NCBI RefSeq assembly: GCF_030253575.1
Contig: NC_080557.1
Span: 37,854,001-37,918,000, forward strand
Origin: Rhododendron vialii
Taxonomy: Eukaryota; Streptophyta; Magnoliopsida; Ericales; Ericaceae
DNA length: 64,000 nt
Direction of reading: 5' to 3'
Numbering within the stretch: the stretch's first letter is position 1; every line of letters begins with the position of its first letter. The notes beneath the pieces are model-generated. The model was not told the origin of the DNA and made no database searches. It was given only the letters and a program-made list of their open reading frames with translations. The position numbers and the translations under genes are program-made. Of the stretch, positions 45,990 to 57,400 are shown in pieces.

Positions 45990-46465
45990 AACATTGTTGA
46001 AACATAAACTAAATTTAGTATTTTGACAAAGTTCCAATTGACAAAATCCAAATATGATAGATATTATCGAAAAAGATATAAATATCTAGTTTTTAGAAAC
46101 TCTAAAATATCTACCTCTAGAATATCCTTGTGAAATATCTAAAGTTTTTTTTGTGAGAATTAGTCTTATATGTAATTCTAGAATTACCTCAAAGTTTATC
46201 TTATATGAAAATATTTTTGTACTATAGTATTTCATGAGTAGTATAAATAGGGATGAGTTCTAACCATTCTGTACCAAGTCAAAAAAAAATTTGAGTTCAA
46301 GTGCAATACAAATACTCTCTTTCCTACTCTTGTCTTTAGTATTCTCTCTTTCAAAAATATTGTTCAACTACGCAATAAAAAACTCTCATACCTTCCAAGA
46401 TACATGATACGTATCTCAATACGAACTATACAAGTGAAATAACGATACACGATACGTATTCCAAT
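45990..46465. other. AT-rich region, possible retroelement leader
   Basis: A TATA-like word (gtataaatag near 46240) is followed by a leader-like CT-rich stretch. This could be part of a copia-type LTR, but no matching pair of ends or target duplication was found. Confidence 0.3.
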
Positions 46466-46756
46466 TTGAAAATATTGGATGTAGATGATCCAACGGGTGC
46501 CATGAATTGTGTTAATTATTTTCCGTTGATGCCGGGAGAATACGCATGGCTAGAGCGCTTGTCTATGGAATATAGAGGGGATCTTCCTTTATGGATATTT
46601 CCCAATTTTTCCTATTCCCTAGCCATTTGTCGGTTTTACGTTGAGCAGCAGGGAGCAAGCTCAGAAGATGGAAAAGCTACTTCAACGAGCTTTGATGCTT
46701 CATCTGAAAGTCTTGATAAAGTTAGCATCGAAATTGAAAGTAAATTTAGAAAGTGA
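46466..46756 (+). pseudogene. TCF25/NULP1-like exon fragment
   Basis: The frame LDVDDPTGAMNCVNYFPLMP, EYAWLERLSMEYRGDLPLW, and then FPNFSYSLAICRFYVEQQ resembles the central region of TCF25 (NULP1) proteins, which function in ribosome-associated quality control. It ends in a unique Ser-rich tail and a TGA overlapping a possible donor (aaa|gtgagt at 46753). Other TCF25 exons were not found apart from a short C-terminal-like piece at 48471-48525, so it looks like a gene fragment. Confidence 0.55.
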
Positions 46757-46799
46757 GTCATGGACAAGAATTATTGGGTACAAATACTTTGGAGAAGAA

Positions 46800-48237
46800 T
46801 GAAGAATTCCATTTGATAAGGCCTCGATAATGTATATAAATGGGTTTATCGATACCAATTTTGTCACTTTCACGTGCGTAACTTGCTCTATTTAGATGAT
46901 ATTGTACGGAGGTTGTGTTTTTGTGAGTTTCAGGTAAAAAGGTGAAATAAAGCATTTTGAACGCCAAGGATGACTCCCAGAAGTATCTAAGGCCACGTGG
47001 CATCCCGCCACCGAGTCCCAAAGGGCATATAAAGAAGTGCCGAGGGGTGCGTGGGACGTCAAAGGGGCCGTTGGAAAGAAGAAAACAATTTGGAAGTTTT
47101 TTGCCAACATAGTACCGGTACCGAGTATCTGTGGTACCTATACACCTCGGACAGATTTGGTCCAAAATGCTGAGAAACAAGACCTGTACCAGTACTGGGA
47201 TTTCATGGTACCGGTACAACCTGAAAAAAATTTGTTTTTTGTGCCCGACTTTTGTAACTTTCTAGGGACATTTAGGACCTTTGTAATTGAGCACACTTCT
47301 CGAGCAATTTTGAAGATAGGGAAGCCTTCATATAGCATGACTCCTTTCGACATAGATATCAATGAGATGGTCCGTTGATGGTGCTCGCGATCTTAAAGTG
47401 TGTTGCAATAAGAATACCCCAAGCGTAGGGCTAGGTCAGTTGAAAGCATATTATCCGGAAGTCCGGGGTCGAATCCACAGGGAACGCGTCCATAACTCGT
47501 TCGGAAGTTTGCTTTAGTAGAGATTGTGGCGTTAGGACCACTAACCAAGTTTGGCGTTGTGACGGCCAACTGAGAGATTTAGAAAGTGGCTACTTAACCT
47601 AACTATGACTTTTTAACTGGAGATTAAACTAAATGCTAGGCTTAAGGATAATTAACACCCATAACTCAAAAGTAAACTTGTTCCTCCTCTTTTTAACTAA
47701 AGTGTTTAAGCATGACTAGGGTTTTCGAGCAGCATAACCCTTGCCTACATATAATCAAAGAGATTAAAACTCCCAAGTTTTGATACATAAAAATACCCCT
47801 AGCACAAGCTTAAACTCAAAAAATGAAGATTGATGAGAGAAGAACAAGTAATACCCTCGGTTACGGAATGTTAATCATCCCACAACCTATCCTTGCTACA
47901 CTACTCACACATGTTGCAAGGAGATACGAAATGAGCAAGGGTAAACATAAAGCAAATACTAAACATTGATTAAACTTGAAATAAACACAAGATTCTCGAA
48001 GAGGAGATGATTCCTTACAACTTTAATGAAGGCAAAAAGCTTTGAATCTAAACGGATCGTATCTAAAATCCTTGCTCAAGACATGAATGAGGAGAGAGGT
48101 GAGAGCTCCATCAATAAGTGGTTGAGACATTACTGCTTGATGAGAGTGACCCTTATGAGGGTGATGCTTGGAACTGGGCATGGGACTTGTTTTGTGTGCG
48201 TAAAGAAGCTTTCTCATCCAAAGAAAATAAGTAGAGG
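46800..48237. mobile_element. Retroelement-derived non-coding DNA
   Basis: Contains dispersed-repeat words: accggtacc clusters at 47110-47215, and the phrase ggtcgaatccacagggaacg at 47468, common in plant retroelement internal regions. No gag-pol frame survives. Boundaries are uncertain; frames at 46758-47219 (-) and 47037-47378 (+) overlap and are not supported. Confidence 0.35.
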
Positions 48238-48372
48238 AGTGCTACGTACCCCGAAAGAGTATCCAGAAATTACCCCGAATTTGAAAATCAATAGTCCAGA
48301 TTCACTTGAAGTCAATTTGGACCATCAATTTTCAAATTCGGAATAGTTTCTCGGTACTCTTTCGAGGTACAT
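48238..48372. repeat. Small foldback repeat, about 135 bp
   Basis: gtaccccgaaagagtatcc at the left pairs with the inverse of actctttcgaggtac at the right, and ccgaatttgaaaatcaat pairs with attttcaaattcgg in the middle. It is palindromic, non-coding and MITE-like, and lies between the two TCF25-like fragments. Confidence 0.65.
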
Positions 48373-48470
48373 AGAATTTTCCACATAAGTAAGAGTACAC
48401 TCCTTTCGACAGATTTTTTTTTTAAATTTTATGAGTTGATTTTAAAACTGACAATTCTTTTGTTTCTCAG

Positions 48471-48525
48471 GTATAGCCATCTGGTTGTGTCAGAGTTTTC
48501 AGATCCTGTGGTGATTGAAGGATGA
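48471..48525 (+). pseudogene. Short terminal-exon-like fragment (TCF25-like?)
   Basis: Directly after a good acceptor (tttgtttctcag) the sequence reads YSHLVVSEFSDPVVIEG and then TGA, which resembles the last residues of plant TCF25-like proteins. It is 1.7 kb from the other fragment on the same strand. The similarity is short and judged from memory. Confidence 0.35.
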
Positions 48526-48852
48526 ATGCAGACTATTTGCGAGATTAGCTTAAACGGCAGACCTGTTACTTTAGGATATGGTGCCTTAATTTTATACTTT
48601 TAGCTATCTAATCTGAAGTTCTTTTGGCCTCAATGGATCTTCTAGCATGTGATTTAAGACTGCTGATAAGCAGCCCAAGCATATCAGAATTGACATTTTC
48701 TTTTATCAAATGAGACTAGATGGTTTGACTGTAGTGACACTTACACATATATTGCTTGGATATTTGGTTCTCTTGGACAGGGTATGTGTGAAATGTCTGT
48801 TCATATATTTACCTGGATATAGGACAGGGTATGTGTGTGAATCTTTTTTTTG

Positions 48853-48856
<4 letters not shown>

Positions 48857-48930
<74 letters not shown>
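48857..48930. repeat. CT microsatellite
   Basis: A pure (CT)n run of over 70 bp. Serine-Leucine and Arg-Glu frames across it are artefacts. Confidence 0.95.
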
Positions 48931-48932
<2 letters not shown>

Positions 48933-49409
48933 CCCGTACTTAGCAGTATCTATTTGGATAGAGTCGTGGCCGACTACTACATGGTTCTGCTGTATTGCTG
49001 AACTCGAGCAATGTTGTACAAATAAGCATGTGGTGGGATGAGTCTCCAGGGTCAGCAGAAATGCATGTAAGTTGGTCCGGTCGGACATCCGAGTTGACAA
49101 AAAATGACGTACAAATGAACTTTGCTTGCAAACTTAATGAATAAATTGATGCTGTTGTTGAGTTCTTGTAGTTTTCATTCCATTGGTCAACTTTGATTTC
49201 TATGGTTACATTAGTGTATGTCACATCAATTTGTTTAAGGAGTTTCAGAAAAAAAGAAAGAGTTGGAAATGGGTAGTGATTTTTACATTCCGCTTTTTAT
49301 GTCTAAGTTCATTTTTTGTCTTCTTATATTGTGAATTTATAAAATTAACTTTGAGTTTATAACATTCACTTTTCATCTATATAATAAGGGAGAACGGTTT
49401 TTGAATCTT

Positions 49410-50072
49410 TTTTTTTTTTTGGTAAGTAAAAATTTTATTGCACCAAAAAATCGTAGGAAGCTACAAAAACTCACAGGGGCATGCCCCTGGCAAACCTATA
49501 CATCAATGTCAAAACGAAAAACACCGACCCTTATCTACACGTATTGACCCCAAAAATTTGAGAATCTAAAAGCCAGTCATCACACAAACCCCTATTTTGG
49601 GCTGTAAATTTCACTGTAGTTCAAGAACTTAACTTGGCTTGAATGGCATCAAAAATAGCACGAACAACCTCAGGAACACCTCTAGATCTACCTTGAAAAA
49701 TCCTGGGATTCCGTTCACCCCAAAGAAAATAAATTGAAGTAGCCGAAGACAGCTTATAAATGTAATTCCGGAACCCCTTACCCTCACGATTCTGCCTAGC
49801 CCATTCAAGCTCTTGAGATAGAGGCACAACAGTCTTATAAATGCCATTACGGATCAGAATTTGCCCCCAAATAGCAGTAGAGAAGTCACACTCAAAAAAT
49901 AAATGATTATGAGACTCCATACCATTCAAATACAACACACACTGGGAACTCGCAGCTACACCCCAACTTACCAATCTATCTTTGGCGGATAGCCTGCCCA
50001 TTGATTTGCTCCATAAATTCATGCCATTCAAAAATAAATGATTATGAGACTTCATGCCATTCAAAAATAAAT
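49410..50072 (-). mobile_element. 5'-truncated LINE with target duplication
   Basis: On the minus strand the element ends in an A tail (T run at 49408-49420 of the plus strand). It encodes a reverse-transcriptase zinc-binding (zf-RVT) segment, 50064-49621, with AKDRLVSWGVAASSQCV and ESHNHLFFECDFSTAIW. A 14-bp direct repeat, ggtttttgaatctt, flanks it at 49396-49409 and 50073-50086. The catalytic reverse transcriptase part is missing, so this is a dead-on-arrival 5'-truncated insertion. One conserved Cys of the zinc motif is replaced by Tyr. Confidence 0.85.
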
Positions 50073-50175
50073 GGTTTTTGAATCTTATCTCTCTATTAAT
50101 CCCAACTATTGATTTGCTCCATAAATGCTATGGTTCTCCCTCTCTCTCTCTCTCAAACAATAGTAATTGCACGCG

Positions 50176-50459
50176 GGAAGTGCTACAATACACACCATTT
50201 ATTTGGGTGTGTATCATATGCACCCTCATTGAAATACACTAAAATGTTATGATTCCCAAAATGTTATGAATGTATTACTCAAAAGTTATGAATCATATGA
50301 GGAAAAGTTACGAATTTTTAGTATAAAAGTTACGATACGAAATAAAATGTTATGAATGATCGGTCCTACAAGTAATTTTTTTATGAGGTGGCACAATATG
50401 AACCATACAATAGGTGCATATGGTATACACCTTAAAAGGGTGTGTATTGAAGACTTTCC
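50176..50459. mobile_element. MITE with about 50-bp inverted ends
   Basis: gggaagtgctacaatacaca at the left end pairs with the inverse of gtgtgtattgaagactttcc at the right end; catatgcacc and its inverse continue the pairing. The interior repeats the word aaagttatgaat. 284 bp, non-coding. Flanking attgc words may be a decayed target duplication. Confidence 0.75.
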
Positions 50460-50913
50460 CATTGCGCAATTGCCATTAACTAGATCTCACGTTCAAAATT
50501 CATATCTCGCTCACTCACACACACACACACCCCCACCCACCTACCTTCTTCTAGCTCTTCGCTCCCAGCCGACGCCCTCTGTGATTTTCTTTGAGACTGA
50601 ATATTCTTTGAGAACGAACACCCATCTAGATCAGCTTTGGTCACGGATCCAATCAATGACTCCTCCTCCTCTCTCTGTCATTTCAATCACGAAGCAAGTC
50701 TATTTCAGGCTCTCTCTCTTGAATACACACACTCTCAATGGCAACCGATTTGCAACCAGATTGACGCCATTTTTTTCTCAATTTAAATGGCTATTTCGAT
50801 TTCAAAGCTCCCACCATTGTCTAATCTGTAACAGGATTGTCTACCTTTAGGTCGTGATTTGATTTTGCAATGATTCCCCTCCCTGCCCCACAACCCCCCC
50901 CCCCCCCCCAAAA

Positions 50914-50928
<15 letters not shown>

Positions 50929-50966
<38 letters not shown>
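50929..50966. repeat. TA microsatellite left of a MITE
   Basis: A (TA)n run follows a C run and an A run, and directly abuts the MITE at 50966; a second (TA)n run occurs on the other side (51325-51350). Confidence 0.9.
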
Positions 50967-50970
<4 letters not shown>

Positions 50971-51326
50971 TTAGGTTCCGGTGAGGGATCCCTCATTTTA
51001 TTAAAATGCGGGACTCCCCTTCCCGATTGAATTTTGATGATCCGAGCCGCTCAAAGTGATCAGAACGTGATTTTAAGGGTCCCCGTGAGAAATCAGCAAA
51101 AAAAATGACCGGGAAGGGCTTCATCCAAGCAGTTTTCATTGAACGGTTCAAAAAAAACTGCTCGGATGACGCCCTTCCCGGTCATTTTTTTTTGCTGATT
51201 TTTCGCGGGGACCCTTAAAATTACGTTCTGCACACATTGAACGGTTCAGATTTTCAAAATTTGATCGGGAAATGAAAGTCCCTCATTTTAACAAAATGAG
51301 GAATTCCTCACTTGAAAATTCCTCTC
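50966..51326. mobile_element. Foldback MITE inserted in a TA repeat
   Basis: gagggatccctcattttatt at the left pairs with the inverse of aacaaaatgaggaattcctc at the right. The middle pairs gaccgggaagggcttcatcc with the inverse of gacgcccttcccggtc. It is the same family as 28288-28658 (PAG1 intron). (TA)n on both sides indicates insertion into a TA microsatellite. Confidence 0.85.
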
Positions 51327-51810
51327 TATATATATATATATATATATATAATAAAATAATAACAATAATAATAAATAAATAAATAATAATAACCAAACGT
51401 TCCATATTCTCTCTCTGCGTGTGCTATTTTAAAATTTTGAACGACCCTTCGATGTTACATGAACAAGTTGATACTTTGTTCACGGTTACAGTGTTGATTT
51501 GCATGTGTGTTGATTGTTCGATCTGCTTCTGAGCATGCATTAAAAAAAATCTGTTTGAACCTAATTTAAATCAGTTTTGTTGGCGGGGGGTGGTCAATAG
51601 TTTCGTAATTCATTTTATTTGTGTTCAAAATGCGTTGCGCCGTGCTTTCAGACACAGGCAAATCCTAATTTGTATATATTCCATTCACATTTTGAAGAAA
51701 AATATTGTAAATTCAGTATTGCGTTCTAAACTGTTTTGGGCAGCCAAATGAGATAACATAATTAGTATAAAACCGGCAGTTTAATTTAGCCGTGTGTCCA
51801 ACAGAGAAGT

Positions 51811-51957
51811 ATGGAATTCACAAACTTACAAATGACGATCAAAGAAATGGATCAAAATAAAGCTGCAAGTATCTTACTCCAATTTGACGCTCCTCCTGGT
51901 TTTGAAAACGATGATGATGGATATGCATGGAATGATGGAATATATAGGAGAAGATGA
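51811..51957 (+). CDS. Small ORF, 48 aa, hypothetical
   Basis: An ATG-initiated frame (MEFTNLQMTIKEMDQNKAAS, then LQFDAPPGFENDDDGYAW and an RRR end) with mixed, acidic composition unlike the surrounding AT-rich noise. No family recognised. It may be a real short gene, the last exon of a lost gene, or chance. Confidence 0.25.
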   Translation: MEFTNLQMTIKEMDQNKAASILLQFDAPPGFENDDDGYAWNDGIYRRR

Positions 51958-52564
51958 ACTAGTTTCTATGAACTGCATCTTGAGCTTATTAGAGTATCTA
52001 CAATGGTTAATTATGTTTGTGATTGACCCCATACTCACAATCTTCTAGAGTCGCCACTGGGCTCATAAAGTTTATTATGGACGAGATATTTAGAAAAGTC
52101 ACAAAGAGATCGCGTGGAATGTCAAGAACGGAATAAGGTCCGTATGGTGCATAATACAGGGCCAATCAAACCGCACATATGGGAAGACCCGTTCTAGATG
52201 AAGGTTTAGAGCTTGTCCCAATAAGTGAAAGGGGAAAAAATGACGGCCAATGACGTATTTTGATGATTAATACCCGTCAAAGACATTTTCAGCATTAATA
52301 AATGTTTTTAGCATGTCCTTAGCGGGTATTAATTATCAAAACACGTCATGGACCATCATTTTCCCGTAGGTTAATTGTAACCTCCAAAACTACTATATGA
52401 ACCTTGGCGATCCTGTCACTCATTGTTAATTGATTTTTGAGCGGGATGCTCTAACAGGTTACATGTCAACAGATTGTACGGAAGATGAGGATAGTTGAGC
52501 CACAACTTTCAAGACAATGCTTCTCTTGAGAGATTAAGCAAATCATTTTCAAAAAAAAATTAAT

Positions 52565-52790
52565 TAGGCAAAAATACATAAACACCCCCTCAACTATCAC
52601 TTTTTTCCATGAGGATTCCATCATATTTAAAAGCGCCCATACAGACTCCCTCAACTATTGAAAACGAAAAAAATGCTAACTCCGTTAACGGAATGGAGAA
52701 AATGATTAAGATACATTTTTTTTATAAGACGAAAGTACATAAACACCCCTTCAACTATCACTTTGTTCCACGGAGACCTCCTAACATATA
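52565..52790. repeat. Diverged direct repeat
   Basis: The phrase ataaacaccccctcaactatcacttt at 52579 recurs at 52738 as ataaacaccccttcaactatc, each followed by ttccatgag / ttccacgga. The words are common at the edges of dispersed plant repeats. Confidence 0.5.
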
Positions 52791-53279
52791 TATTATACCC
52801 TTATTCTATCAATCGTTATTCTAATCGTTTTTTTCGTCTTATACAATTTATTTTTTTCTTACATCAATCATCTTAAAAGAGAGAAAAAAAGGAAACAAAA
52901 AATAGCCCATTTATTTTCAGTTTGGATCCCGGGGAGATACTTTTGTACACCTTTTTCTAATCTAACCCCACACGAAAGTCAGAGATAATGAAACGTATCT
53001 CTTTCCGTCTAGTAAAATCCACCTTCAACTTCACCAGTGAAAATTAAAAATTTTGCCAAACAAATTACTCCTATAACAATTTCAAGATTTAAAGGAACAA
53101 TAAGTTGCGATCTTCAAGCTGCATCAAACGAGTTCCGAGCATAGGACTTTACATTAACATTCAATTCAAATTACCATGGCAAAACAACTCCTAATGTTTC
53201 GGTTCATTTAATTTTCTTTTCTTTTTTTTTCTCTGTATGAAATATTCATTGGTTATTGGGTTTTCATAATGAGTACTGT
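52791..53279. other. Non-coding, nothing recognised
   Basis: AT-rich sequence without a supported frame, RNA or repeat end. Confidence 0.5.
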
Positions 53280-53626
53280 TATTGGTACCGATGGTACCGT
53301 AAAGAAAATGCACCGACGGCCACCGGACGGCCGATCCGAGCCGTCCAAAAATTTTAAAAAACATAACCGAGTGGGCCTATGCAAGAATCAATGGCATCCG
53401 AGGTGTGTAGGGTACTTGATCCGAGCACCCCTTTTTCGTCTATATATGTATATACGTGTATATACACGAAAAAAGAGTGCTCGGATCAAGTACCCTACAC
53501 ACTTCGGATGCTATTGATTCTCACGATGGCCCACTCGGTTTTATTTTTTAAAATTTTTGGACGGCTCGGATCGGCCGTCCGGTGGCCAGAGACGGCCGTC
53601 GGTGCATTTTCCCTACGGTACCAATA
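53280..53626. mobile_element. Near-perfect 347-bp palindromic MITE
   Basis: tattggtaccg at the left and cggtaccaata at the right are exact inverses. The pairing continues almost unbroken: ggacggctcggatcggccg against cggccgatccgagccgtcc, and gtgctcggatcaagtaccct with its inverse near 53410-53430, around a short centre tatatgtatatacgtgtata. Non-coding. Such high arm identity implies a young insertion. Confidence 0.85.
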
Positions 53627-53795
53627 GGATTTTCCTTTCATAATTTACTCAATTTTAGAGCAAATGATACAAAATCGCTAAAACATAGAATGATCAATAT
53701 TTTACTAGTTCTAATCTTAGCCTAAAAAGGCATATTCTTTAACTGTTAAATAGGTGACACAATAAGCATAACTAAGGTACCGTCTTCCACCAGAT

Positions 53796-53940
53796 GTCAA
53801 GGCATAGCTCAGTGGTTGAGCTCGCTCCCCTTAGAGCTCTTCCATCTATCAAGTCAATAGTTCAACTCTCGCTAACCCCTCCCCTCCCCCTTAAAATAGA
53901 ATAGATATTGAATTTTCCTTGTAAAAAATCAAAAAAAAGA
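53796..53940 (+). mobile_element. tRNA-derived SINE
   Basis: Starts ggcatagctcagtggttgag at 53801, giving an A box TAGCTCAGTGG and a B box GTTCAACTC about 50 bp later, both matching pol III consensus. A C-rich tail and A-rich end follow. The anticodon arm does not fold as a tRNA, so this is a SINE head and not a tRNA gene. Confidence 0.65.
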
Positions 53941-54452
53941 AATCGTTCTTCCTAGAAATATAGATGGATTAGAACAGCCAATGGGACGTTTTGGCGCTCA
54001 AGACTTCCATAATTCTGAGGGCGCCTAGTACTATTGGGAGAATTCTCACTAAACAAATACAAGCACCAAGTGACAAATGGAAGAATAGAAAATAGGTAGT
54101 ACAAACTTCAAGTGACAAAGCTAATAAGCATAATTCCTATTAAATCCAAAATTTCAAGAATCTGCGAACATACTCAATCTGACTGACTAAATTACATATA
54201 AGAAAATGCCTTCAAACATTTCATTACCAGAATTAAGTTGTAACAGGAGCTTCTTGTCATGTAAAGGACAACTCAAAGCAAAACTTAAATATTACCTACA
54301 AAAACAAAATTGAGAGACAAAACACCTAGCAATTTCTCAACAACAGAGAAAAAAGTACAGACTCAAAAACAGAGACTGGCGTGTAATTTCTCATATATAA
54401 ACTAGCCATTTTTAATTGCCAGATAATTTAAACTTGAACCAGGAGAAATTTT

Positions 54453-57400
54453 CTAACAGAAAACGAAGACACCCTTCTCTGATGTCGCCATCCTTTTTGC
54501 AGGGGCTGTTCCAACAATCCTCTCCAGCTATTTATCACAAAAAAGATTTAACATTTTATAAGCAGATGAACGTAGACTAAGAAATGAGCATACTGTTTTC
54601 TCACGGTGGATACAATCAAAGAACAGAATGTTACCCGGAGCTGATCAAAACGAGAAAAAAGTACGGTGCATGTCATGCTATGGGAGCCTTCAAGCATATT
54701 GACAACCTAGAATAAATAAATGGAGAAAGCGTTTAAGAGTTTGCAAAATCCATTGAGATTTAATAAAAGTTCCAAGCAAAGAAATGTAGAATGCAATCTA
54801 CTTTCTACAACTTATGCTCACCTCAGGGTAAAATTCTTTCCTTTCTGGAAGAGAATAGATAATTAAGTTCTGAATACCACGGACCTGATGAGAAGGAAAA
54901 GATAAAAACAAAAGTCAGAAATATTTATCAACCCTGCAGAAAAGACCATACTAATCCATAATCTTGAAGAAGAGAAAAAGAGAAAAATGCAGATAACCCA
55001 ACAGGCTTCAGAAATAGTACTTCATTTTGCAACCTTTTTTGAGATGACGACAGAGACTCGCCAGTAAACATTTTCAATAGCTAGATTAAGCGGTGAGTAT
55101 GTTTGTCTTCTGATTTTAGACTTTTAAATGGTTATATCATAATTAAATCCCTTATGCTTGATTATTTTTCCCCAGACGAAACTTTTTTTTTTTGATAAGT
55201 AAATAAATATATTAGAAAGAAAGCATTAAGGGAATGCCACCCATATACAAAAAGAGGCCACAAGACAAAAAGGCCCTATACACTTCCATGCGAAAGGAAA
55301 AGCTCAAACCAATCTAAGAATTGGTCAAGAGACGGATAACAATCTCTCTTGTCCCAGTGCAAATGTATGGATAAGGACACCCGTTAATGGGTCAAGATTA
55401 AAGACAGACCATAACTCCATTCCGTTCCTTGCCATAGTTTTCATAGTACCACAGCTGTGGCCCAGATACAAGCCACGAAGCCTACATATCATCTTGAAGA
55501 AAGTGCCTTCAGATGCACCAGAGCAACTGAGCAAGTGTCTAACACTACCTGTCATACTTCCAACTGTCAGGCAACATGACGTTTTGGTTTCACTCTAAAA
55601 CTCGTGACACACAACTAGTATAAAAGGGAAAAAAAAGAAGCAGCAAACTATGACCTCTCTTAACCAGAAAACAAATTGGTTCAACCAATTGAAGGACGTT
55701 TGATAGAGCAACAATACCCTATTGACCACCACCTTTCACCAATATCATTCATCAATCACAAGGATGAAACGTGTTTTGACCTCAATAGCGACAAAGGATA
55801 CCTTCCAGAGAGAGAAACCACTAGGTGTATCAAGGACTTGGATTACCCATGAGAGAGACATGGAGGGCAAGGCCCCCACCACAGCCACAAACATTCTGGG
55901 ACATCTCAAATTGGAAGATGGACAAAGGGACAGAGGGAATATTAGCTCATGGAGGGAATTGACAAAGTCTGATGAAAATAGATTGTTGTGTCTAGATTGG
56001 AATGTCTCTAATAGAGTCTTTGAGGCCTCATAGCTCTTTGGCTGTTGGTAATTTGACTTGTAGCATATTTTGCTGGTTTGCAGCCTAGGTGGGCCTTGTT
56101 GCTTTTCCATAGTTGTGTTGGCCTTGTGCCTAGTTTGTTTAACTTACCCCAATAAAAAGGGGCAGGGGGAGTAAAAATGAAACAAATAAACCAGCACTTG
56201 CCAGGACCAATCACATCCAATGATCCAAATATAACTAAACTAGACAAAACAAATGCTAAAATTACTAAAACCGACCTTATATCTGTGGTAGAAATGAGCT
56301 CTCTCAGTGTAAAGCATGATCTTCCTGCTCCCTTGGAAAAACCAAACGCGTGCACGAGAAATATCACTCTGTTTTGTGTACCTACAAGTTTAGGGCACTG
56401 ATCGAGTTATTTCCTGTTAGTGTGCAACTTGTGCATGAATCGATATTCCTTGTCACAAAGTAAAATACCAAAAGCATTTCAAAGATCAATATGCAACAAC
56501 CTAAGACAAGCTAAAAGTATGGAGACCATATTGTTCTTACTCCCCCAACAGACAAAAGGATGCATCTTGTGACCTCAAGAAATTTCGAACCCGAACAAAC
56601 TCGAAGTAAGAACTAATAAATAGCATAATCCCGCCCTGCATGAAGTTTTCAGAGACTTGTTAAAAGAAATTCACTTCTACATCGTTGATGTCTTGCCCAA
56701 TGCTCAGGCATAACAACAATTAACTTCTTAGTGTCAAACAAAATATAAGCACCTGAACGGAATCTTTTATCTTGGGAAACACCTGAAATTAACAAACATA
56801 TTCATATATAAAATAAAGAGAAGTTTCAAAACTCAGTATGATGAAGTACACAAGAACCTTTAAACAATAAGACGTGATCCTTATCTGAAACAAACCTTCT
56901 TAGCAAAATATTCAAGACGAGCATCATCAACATCAACTGCGGATTCTGCATCAAATCGCTCATAAATCTGCAAGGTTGATAAGTAGAAGAAACATAAGTC
57001 ACAAGTCAACAGGTAAACCCAATATACTATAGAGATAAAGTGACTGCAAATCACAAGCTGACCAATCAAAGAGAACGGATTGTAAACACTTTTAATGTTG
57101 CAAAAGAATTTAGTATCTTATGATTTGTTGGATCAGGATGTATCCTGCAAGTACATTCCACTAAAGTGAAGGATTACATTGAAGCATACACACCTGTCGT
57201 ACTTGAAGTAACACTTTGGGAAGAACACCTTTATGCTCACATACCAACTTTACCTGTATGTATACCAAACGGCTTAATATCACATGCTTTGCAAAAACAA
57301 ACAAGTATGTAACTCCAGTCGTTCTTCCAATAACTAGGAAGATTGCATAAATCATATACAATGGTTTTGAAAGGAACTAGATTAAACTGGGGCATTACAC

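Noticed and set aside
53801..53880. Possible tRNA gene
   Set aside because: A and B boxes are present but the anticodon and acceptor arms do not pair as in a tRNA, and a SINE-like tail follows.
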